Below, one piece after another: positions 59,722 to 64,000 of a DNA stretch of 64,000 nucleotides; position 1 is the stretch's first letter; every line of letters starts with the position of its first letter. Origin of the DNA: an uncultured Tolumonas sp. (lineage in GTDB: Bacteria; Pseudomonadota; Gammaproteobacteria; Enterobacterales; Aeromonadaceae); the NCBI RefSeq assembly GCF_963556105.2, contig NZ_OY829944.1, forward strand, positions 1,461,501 through 1,525,500. The letters run 5' to 3'. The notes under the pieces are model-generated. The model had not been told where the DNA came from. It was given only the letters and a program-made list of their open reading frames with translations, and made no database searches. Position numbers and translations under genes: made by a program.

Positions 59722-60036
59722 TTAATAATTTTCATTTATACGACAGGCAGTCATTAATGGAATACCAGTTTTAGGCTCCAGATATTCGATGCATGCTTTT
59801 TCATTTATTGTTCGGTGTTGAATCCATAGACCATCACACTTCTTTGCGGCTTCTTCACGCTGGACATGCCCATCATGGTTAGTATCAACATCAGAAACAG
59901 TTACCGGAATTTCTGAACAGTAGTATGAATACCAGAAGCCATTCTTATCAGAAGAATAGATCAATAAATGCCAGCAACCATATAAAACAGAGCAAAAACC
60001 TATAACAGATAAAAAGACTATAAATTTATTTTTCAT
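59722..60036 (-). CDS. Exported or anchored protein with an EF-hand
   Basis: This 104-aa protein has an N-terminal hydrophobic helix (FIVFLSVIGFCSVLYGCWHL) and one EF-hand loop, DVDTNHDGHVQREE, with Asp at positions 1, 3 and 7 and Glu at 12. Calcium binding on the outer side of the membrane is likely. Three cysteines (YYCSEIP; KKCDGLW; KACIEYL) may form disulfides. AGGAAAT precedes the ATG. Function unknown. Confidence 0.72.
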   Translation of the reverse strand: MKNKFIVFLSVIGFCSVLYGCWHLLIYSSDKNGFWYSYYCSEIPVTVSDVDTNHDGHVQREEAAKKCDGLWIQHRTINEKACIEYLEPKTGIPLMTACRINENY

Positions 60037-60126
60037 TTATTTCCTGATGGTTTAAATCTTATATTATATAAGTCAGATTTCTTTATAAGTTAAACGTGCA
60101 TTAAAGCAGAAGTTGTTTCTGAAGCC

Positions 60127-60176
60127 TAACTTCGTTTTATGCGGTGGCGAAGCCATCCGACATTAAAATTTTGTTA
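60127..60176 (-). repeat. attC site, class S, shortened stem
   Basis: 50-bp version of the GGTGGCAC form: CAC-GTA-GTG reduced to GGTGGC-GAA-GCCATC, a four-base shortening within the hairpin. Confidence 0.88.
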
Positions 60177-60399
60177 TGTGATTTTGTTGTTTCAGCAAAC
60201 AAGTCGATTTTGATGGTCATGGCTACCGCACTGATTAATGACGGATCAGATGCCCAACACCGATGTTCTGCTTTTGATTTGCTCATAGAAACATGATGCC
60301 GAATGGTGCTGAGAGAGACAAATGAAATCGAGGACTCAATTAAGCAAAACTGAGCTATATCAAGGTTATGAGAGGATTTTGCAGGATAAACGAATTGCG

Positions 60400-60804
60400 T
60401 TAAAACTTGGCACTGACGACAACCCCAGAATAATTAAGACAGTCAGAAATGCGCTGTTGTTGGACGCCACTGAGTTCTGAAATGGCGGCATAGCGAAATT
60501 CGGAATGTTCATTGCTGAGTATGATGCTAGAAGGTGAGGGCAGTTCACAGCGAAAAATAAAAGCCTGTGAATTATAGGCTGAATGGAAATACACACCGCT
60601 GAGATAGTTGATGAGAACATCAGAACCCAGTTCTTCACGGCACTCTCGGAGCAAGGCTTCGTGAATGGTTTCGCCAGGTTCTAATGCACCACCAGGAAGC
60701 CCCCAAGATTTAGCGCCATAATCAGCTTTTAAGAGCAAAACTTCGCCGACAGAATTGAGAATAACAGCGTGACTGCTGAGTCTGAATTTATCATCAAAGG
60801 CCAT
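60400..60804 (-). CDS. NUDIX hydrolase, copy 4 (intact)
   Basis: This 134-aa protein starts MAFDDKFRLSSHAVILNSVG with the full Nudix box GALEPGETIHEALLRECREE and LG. It is nearly identical to copy 2, with a few substitutions only. The 223 bases downstream (60177-60399) are conserved among copies and hold no gene. Its upstream attC is the one split by the IS element. Confidence 0.9.
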   Translation of the reverse strand: MAFDDKFRLSSHAVILNSVGEVLLLKADYGAKSWGLPGGALEPGETIHEALLRECREELGSDVLINYLSGVYFHSAYNSQAFIFRCELPSPSSIILSNEHSEFRYAAISELSGVQQQRISDCLNYSGVVVSAKF

Positions 60805-60821
60805 GACTACCTCTAATCACA

Positions 60822-60873
60822 TAACTTCAAGTTAACGGGCTGGGCGTAGCGAAGCGGAGACCAGTCCAGTGAG
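60822..60873 (-). repeat. attC site, class L, left part (interrupted by IS)
   Basis: The first 52 bases of an 81-bp family A attC, ending CCAGTCCAGTGAG. The rest is at 62076-62104, beyond the inserted IS. Confidence 0.9.
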
Positions 60874-60888
60874 ATCCTATGTTGTTGA

Positions 60889-61851
60889 TCAAGCCGTTTT
60901 AGTTAAAAACGGGGATGAAAAACGATCTATTTTGAATTCTTCACCGTTCTGCCAGATAGCAAAAGCAATCCTGAGCAGTTTACGTGCTAACGCAATAACG
61001 GCGCCGGCATAAGGTAAACGTTCTCGAAATTTATCAAGTAAAGGCTTAAATAAACCACGGCCAGCAGCGGCTGCTGCATTGTAAAGTAATCGACGCGCTT
61101 CGGAAGGGCCTCGCTTACTAAGTCGGCGTTTACCTTGTTTTTTCCCAGAGTCAGCAAACTTCAAATCCATTCCTAAAAAACAAACTGCCTGATCACTGGA
61201 ATGAAAGGGAACCCGGGAAAATAAACCAGCCAAATAAGCCGCAGTAAGAGGGCCAATACCGTAGATCCCACGCATAGCCATCATTCGGTTGTAGTATTCA
61301 TCACCTTGTTTCTTGCTGAGATGCAGGATCTGTTTTCCGATACTATCAATCAAACGTTGCATAGAAAGTAAGGCCGCAGCTAATTCAGTATCAACACCAG
61401 TCAAAGTTGATGTAGTCATCATCAGAGCATGCCTTATTTTAACTAAGGAGCTGCGACGCAGGAAAAGAGCATGAATTTGTTCTTGTTCCTGACTCATGGG
61501 CAGCCACTCACGGAGGAGAGGTTGCTCCGCAGCCAAATAACGGGCAATGAGAAGAGCATCCCCGCGATCTGTTTTTGCCCGGCGACCGACTCCTTTGGCA
61601 TAATAGTGTATGTCTTTGGGATTAAGCACATAGACTCGCATTCCGGCAGCAAAAGCGAGTTTGGCTAGCAGTAAATGATAACGTCCCGTCACTTCCATAC
61701 CGATAATGGAAGCTTTAGGAATTTGTTCTAACCATTCAGAAATGGCCTCGATGGAATTATCAATATGAAGATTGGAAGCGGAGCCATATTGATTAATATC
61801 AAGCCAGAGGCTGGACACATCAACGCCAAACAACACGAGATCAACTTGCAT
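60889..61851 (-). CDS. IS110-family DEDD transposase
   Basis: This 320-aa protein has the RuvC-like DEDD residues: Asp11 (LFGVDVSS), Glu53 (IIGMEVTGRY), Asp95 and Asp98 (KTDRGDALL). The C-terminal transposase domain has the serine at about 235 (ADSGKKQGKRRLSKRG, then PSEARRLLY). The start is ATG 61849-61851, preceded by AGGGGG; a longer frame to 61896 is rejected. It recombines DNA and in related elements is guided by a bridge RNA. It appears intact. Confidence 0.92.
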   Translation of the reverse strand: MQVDLVLFGVDVSSLWLDINQYGSASNLHIDNSIEAISEWLEQIPKASIIGMEVTGRYHLLLAKLAFAAGMRVYVLNPKDIHYYAKGVGRRAKTDRGDALLIARYLAAEQPLLREWLPMSQEQEQIHALFLRRSSLVKIRHALMMTTSTLTGVDTELAAALLSMQRLIDSIGKQILHLSKKQGDEYYNRMMAMRGIYGIGPLTAAYLAGLFSRVPFHSSDQAVCFLGMDLKFADSGKKQGKRRLSKRGPSEARRLLYNAAAAAGRGLFKPLLDKFRERLPYAGAVIALARKLLRIAFAIWQNGEEFKIDRFSSPFLTKTA

Positions 61852-62073
61852 GAATCCCCCTGTATTGCTTAGATTGAACAAATCAGGGTGGCACATGTCT
61901 GACGTTAGCTTGCGAATAAATCGGCTTTACGAAGCCAGATCCCTCATAGACGTTCTCACATGTGATGGAGCATTTCTCAGTCAGTCTGTCCAGGCTAGTG
62001 GCAGATAGCGAGCAGAAGGCTCTCACCCTGATACCTTTCTCAAATAGAGTCTGATATCAGGGCTAAACATACA
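61852..62073 (-). ncRNA. Candidate bridge RNA region of the IS
   Basis: This 222-base noncoding end lies upstream of the transposase, where IS110-group elements encode the bridge RNA that pairs with target and donor. It has several short hairpins, for example GCGAGCAGAAGGCTC at about 62008-62022. I see only a weak six-base match (GTCCAG, 61988-61993) to the attC target, so the guide loops are not located. Confidence 0.45.
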
Positions 62074-62075
62074 AG

Positions 62076-62104
62076 CAACGCGAACGGCGTTGAACGCCTT
62101 GTTA
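62076..62104 (-). repeat. attC site, class L, right part (interrupted by IS)
   Basis: CAACGCGAACGGCG to GTTA, the other part of the attC beginning at 60822. Confidence 0.9.
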
Positions 62105-62399
62105 TGCAGTATTGAAAAAATGAACTCGAATTCGTCTCGGAAGTAACGACTGATTTCTCGGGCTAGCGTTCAAAACCACAAACAGAAAAAATGGTTGTAA
62201 GGAATTACCCACTGACGGCGTTGATGTGCAGAAGCGCATAATCGGCGCGTCGAAATTGCTGAAACCCACTGTTAAAATGTTTGGCGTATTATGCGCGGGC
62301 ACCACTCTCGGTAGTGAGCCGTAAACAACGCAGGACTTGCAGCCAACGCCGCTTTAAAACTCGAATTTCCCGCAAAACTACCAGCAAATTGAAACTGCA
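62105..62399 (-). repeat. Gene-less cassette, family A, copy 8
   Basis: Hairpin arms GCGCATAAT and ATTATGCGC, the paired variant also seen in copy 1. No gene. Confidence 0.83.
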
Positions 62400-62453
62400 T
62401 AACTTCTTTTTATGCGGTGGCACGCAGTGCCATCCGACATTAAATATTTGTTA
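62400..62453 (-). repeat. attC site, class S
   Basis: 54-bp site with stem GGTGGCAC-GCA-GTGCCATC. Confidence 0.9.
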
Positions 62454-62462
62454 TGAGTGGCC

Positions 62463-62897
62463 TTAATGAATATTGATACCGGATTTTACTTGTGACAAGT
62501 ATGAACTGAAATGCTCATTATTACTCTCAATAGGGAAACTGAATCTACTTATTTGAAGCTCACCTTCTTGGCGCTCCAATAAAAGAAGATACGTTGAATT
62601 CTCCTTGAAATATAATGGGCATGCAGCACGAGGATCTTCGATCTTCGCAGATACATGTATTACCTGATTCGGAGTTAATGCACCTTTTATTTTTTCTAAG
62701 ACAGCAGCATCAAAGGACATCAATGGACTATACATTTCGTCGTCATTATGTTTTGAAGTGATTATCCGAGCGACGATAACATCACTATAACCAGAGAAAT
62801 TCGTAATCTGGTATTTATCTTTATAAAGAGGGTCTTTGCACGCAAAGGAATATGTCGAGGCAAATACCAATAAAATACAGCTAATTATTTTTATCAT
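62463..62897 (-). CDS. Secreted protein of unknown function
   Basis: This 144-aa protein has a signal peptide (MIKIISCILLVFASTYSFAC, cleavage near SFA-C) with a cysteine right after, so a lipoprotein is possible but the lipobox is poor. The mature part has AKIEDPRAACPLYFKENSTY and LLLLERQEGELQISRF, resembling small tissue-inhibitor-like beta-barrel proteins. Function unknown. Confidence 0.7.
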   Translation of the reverse strand: MIKIISCILLVFASTYSFACKDPLYKDKYQITNFSGYSDVIVARIITSKHNDDEMYSPLMSFDAAVLEKIKGALTPNQVIHVSAKIEDPRAACPLYFKENSTYLLLLERQEGELQISRFSFPIESNNEHFSSYLSQVKSGINIH

Positions 62898-62928
62898 GCA
62901 AGAATCTCTCTGGTGTTCATGCCACTCA

Positions 62929-62980
62929 TAACTTCCAATTGTGGGGCGGTTGAAAACCGTCCCACACTAATTGTTTGTTA
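62929..62980 (-). repeat. attC site, class G
   Basis: 52-bp site with CGG-TTGAAAA-CCG stem. Confidence 0.9.
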
Positions 62981-63266
62981 ACTGGTAGTTGAGTTGAACT
63001 TGTTTATGGCTCGACGGGATTTTGCGAACCACCGTCGTTGTTGATAAACATATCTATGTTCGGCCATAACTTGAGTTCACAACAGAATTTACTATCTTCA
63101 CGACTCAAATAATGCGCAAATTTTGAATTTATGGCTGAACTTGCTTTCGCTGAAATTGAATTCAACGCAAATCTTGCTGTGCCCAGAAGTGCAGGGAGCG
63201 GCGTTGAAAATTTCGACAAACTGTCTACACCAGCGAAAAACAAAACACACAACCAACAAAACCAGT
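62981..63266 (-). repeat. Gene-less cassette, family C, copy 7
   Basis: Almost identical to copy 3 at 35574. No gene called. Confidence 0.84.
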
Positions 63267-63316
63267 TAACTTTTACTTGTGGGGTTGCGTAGCAATCCCA
63301 CACCAAGTTTTTGTTA
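63267..63316 (-). repeat. attC site, class G
   Basis: 50-bp site with stem TTGC-GTA-GCAA. Confidence 0.9.
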
Positions 63317-63374
63317 TGTGTTTTTAAATCGATATAACAGATGGTTAATTAAAATATCATTAACTATGGAATTA

Positions 63375-63683
63375 TTAGATCTTGTATCGGTGATCATCAG
63401 CGGAAACATGTCTGGCTAGGGCTATGATTATTTGATCGCCAATTTCACAATTGGCCAAAAGATAGTTACCTGACCAGTTATCAAATCCAGCAGCAATAGT
63501 AACCGAATTTCTGACAAAAGAAGGAAGAATGCCTTCGTCAATGGTTACAATTGATGTTCTTGATTCTGAAAATCCTGAGCCTTTCAGCCATTCGAGAGCT
63601 AATCGCCATTGATTTGTTTCATAATCTTCGAAAGTAAGGAAATTGTGGCCATTAGCCGCAATTGTCAGTAAAGCTGTAGTCAT
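63375..63683 (-). CDS. Small protein of unknown function
   Basis: This 102-aa protein starts MTTALLTIAANGHNFLTFED and has ALEWLKGSGFSESRTSIVTI and WSGNYLLANCEIGDQIIIAL. No family recognised. The 211 bases upstream (63684-63894) are AT-rich without a gene and could hold a promoter; no clear boxes are seen. Confidence 0.65.
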   Translation of the reverse strand: MTTALLTIAANGHNFLTFEDYETNQWRLALEWLKGSGFSESRTSIVTIDEGILPSFVRNSVTIAAGFDNWSGNYLLANCEIGDQIIIALARHVSADDHRYKI

Positions 63684-63894
63684 ACCTATTTATCGCCTTA
63701 AAAAAAGGACTGTTCAATGAAATTAAGTTGTGAGCCATAACCATAGAAATTTGAGAATGTTAAATATCTAATGCAGACAATAATTATATAATTTCTTAAG
63801 CAACAAAGTTTATGGTAAAAAAATTAAATTATTACGATGGTTTAGGCTTTTAGTATTTAATAAACAGCATACAAATTCAAATTTCTTAAACACA

Positions 63895-63944
63895 TAACTT
63901 CGACTTGTGGGGTTGCGAAGCAATCCCACACCAAGTTTTTGTTA
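63895..63944 (-). repeat. attC site, class G
   Basis: 50-bp site with stem TTGC-GAA-GCAA. Confidence 0.9.
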
Positions 63945-63998
63945 TGTGCGTGCATGAGCTACTATTTGCGCCACCAAGGAAATAGCATCATTGGTTTG
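63942..63998 (-). CDS. C-terminal end of a cassette gene
   Basis: A minus-strand frame ends QTNDAISLVAQIVAHART with the stop inside the attC, as is usual here. The gene begins beyond the right edge. No family can be named from 18 residues. Confidence 0.4.
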   Translation of the reverse strand, partial: QTNDAISLVAQIVAHART

Positions 63999-64000
63999 CT

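Larger units (their letters stand above)
60874..62075 (-). mobile_element. IS110-family insertion sequence in an attC
   Basis: A 1.2-kb element inserted between CCAGTCCAGTGAG and CAACGCGAACGG of a class L attC. It has no terminal inverted repeats and no target duplication longer than the dinucleotide AG (CT on the minus strand), found at both ends (60872-60873, 62074-62075). This fits the CT core of IS110-type elements. It carries one transposase gene and a ~220-base noncoding end upstream of it. Known attC-targeting insertion sequences have been placed in the IS1111 branch. This one has its long noncoding end on the 5' side, as in the IS110 branch. Confidence 0.88.

Noticed and set aside
61988-61993. 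GTCCAG in the IS noncoding end as the target guide
   Set aside because: Six matching bases are expected by chance in 220 bases, so it is not evidence for a guide loop.
102-63944. Reading the repeats as a CRISPR array or as transcription terminators
   Set aside because: Repeats vary in sequence with paired changes, are spaced by whole genes, and have integron core boxes at both ends. The hairpins could also act as terminators, but the T-run pattern is not consistent.

Overview
The window is an internal stretch of a very large sedentary chromosomal integron (a superintegron-type gene-cassette array). I find about 90 attC recombination sites in 64 kb, roughly one per 700 bases. Each has an inverted-repeat core bounded by TAAC on the left and GTTA on the right. 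Almost every gene is on the minus strand, and each attC lies at the 3' side (lower coordinate) of its gene, so the array reads right to left. The integrase gene and attI are not in the window and should lie beyond the right end if the usual layout holds. The AT-rich sequence, the attC style and the cassette contents suggest an aquatic gammaproteobacterium (Shewanella/Aeromonas/Vibrio-like). The genus is inference; no rRNA, tRNA or housekeeping gene is present.

attC sites fall into three size classes named in the entries: class G (49-52 bp, GGGG/CCCAC stem), class S (about 54 bp, stem of the type GGCAC-GTA-GTGCC) and class L (71-81 bp, with an extra CGCGAACG-type arm). Stem bases co-vary between sites. 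In many cassettes the two ends are complementary for 10-12 bases, so the attC stem would be extended in the excised circle.

Layout. 1-101: start of a TIR-like gene. 102-7 kb: small regulators, GNAT/VOC enzymes, a GIY-YIG protein, ParDE-like and HigBA-like toxin-antitoxin (TA) cassettes. 7-20 kb: first NUDIX copy, HD protein, a Shedu-like gene with an in-frame stop, MltR-like, ABM+GNAT, AbiGi-like, HEPN-like, a broken STAND/NACHT-like NTPase, RelBE. 20-33 kb: second NUDIX copy, PLD-like, GyrI-like, NADAR+GNAT, HHH protein+VOC, methyltransferase, putAbiC-like, CcdAB, chorismate mutase+LysE. 33-46 kb: KAP NTPase, a broken NUDIX copy, HEPN-like and PD-(D/E)XK-like genes, a run of gene-less cassettes, the second ParDE-like copy. 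46-64 kb: two copies of a Phd/RelE cassette, HIT, DUF2971, several membrane proteins, the fourth NUDIX copy, and an IS110-family element inserted inside an attC.

Three families of repeated cassettes carry no convincing gene (A: nine copies including one truncated; B: seven; C: seven), and one further gene-less cassette (43984-44583) is a degenerate repeat with a period near 48 bp. Family A holds a long internal hairpin with compensatory changes between copies. Most genes have no visible promoter of their own; the seven TA modules are the main exceptions and probably help to keep the array. Many single-copy genes look like phage-defence components, and several of the largest carry frameshifts or stops. 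The most unusual single site is at 57115-57173, where one half of an attC has become a perfect inverted copy of the other half.
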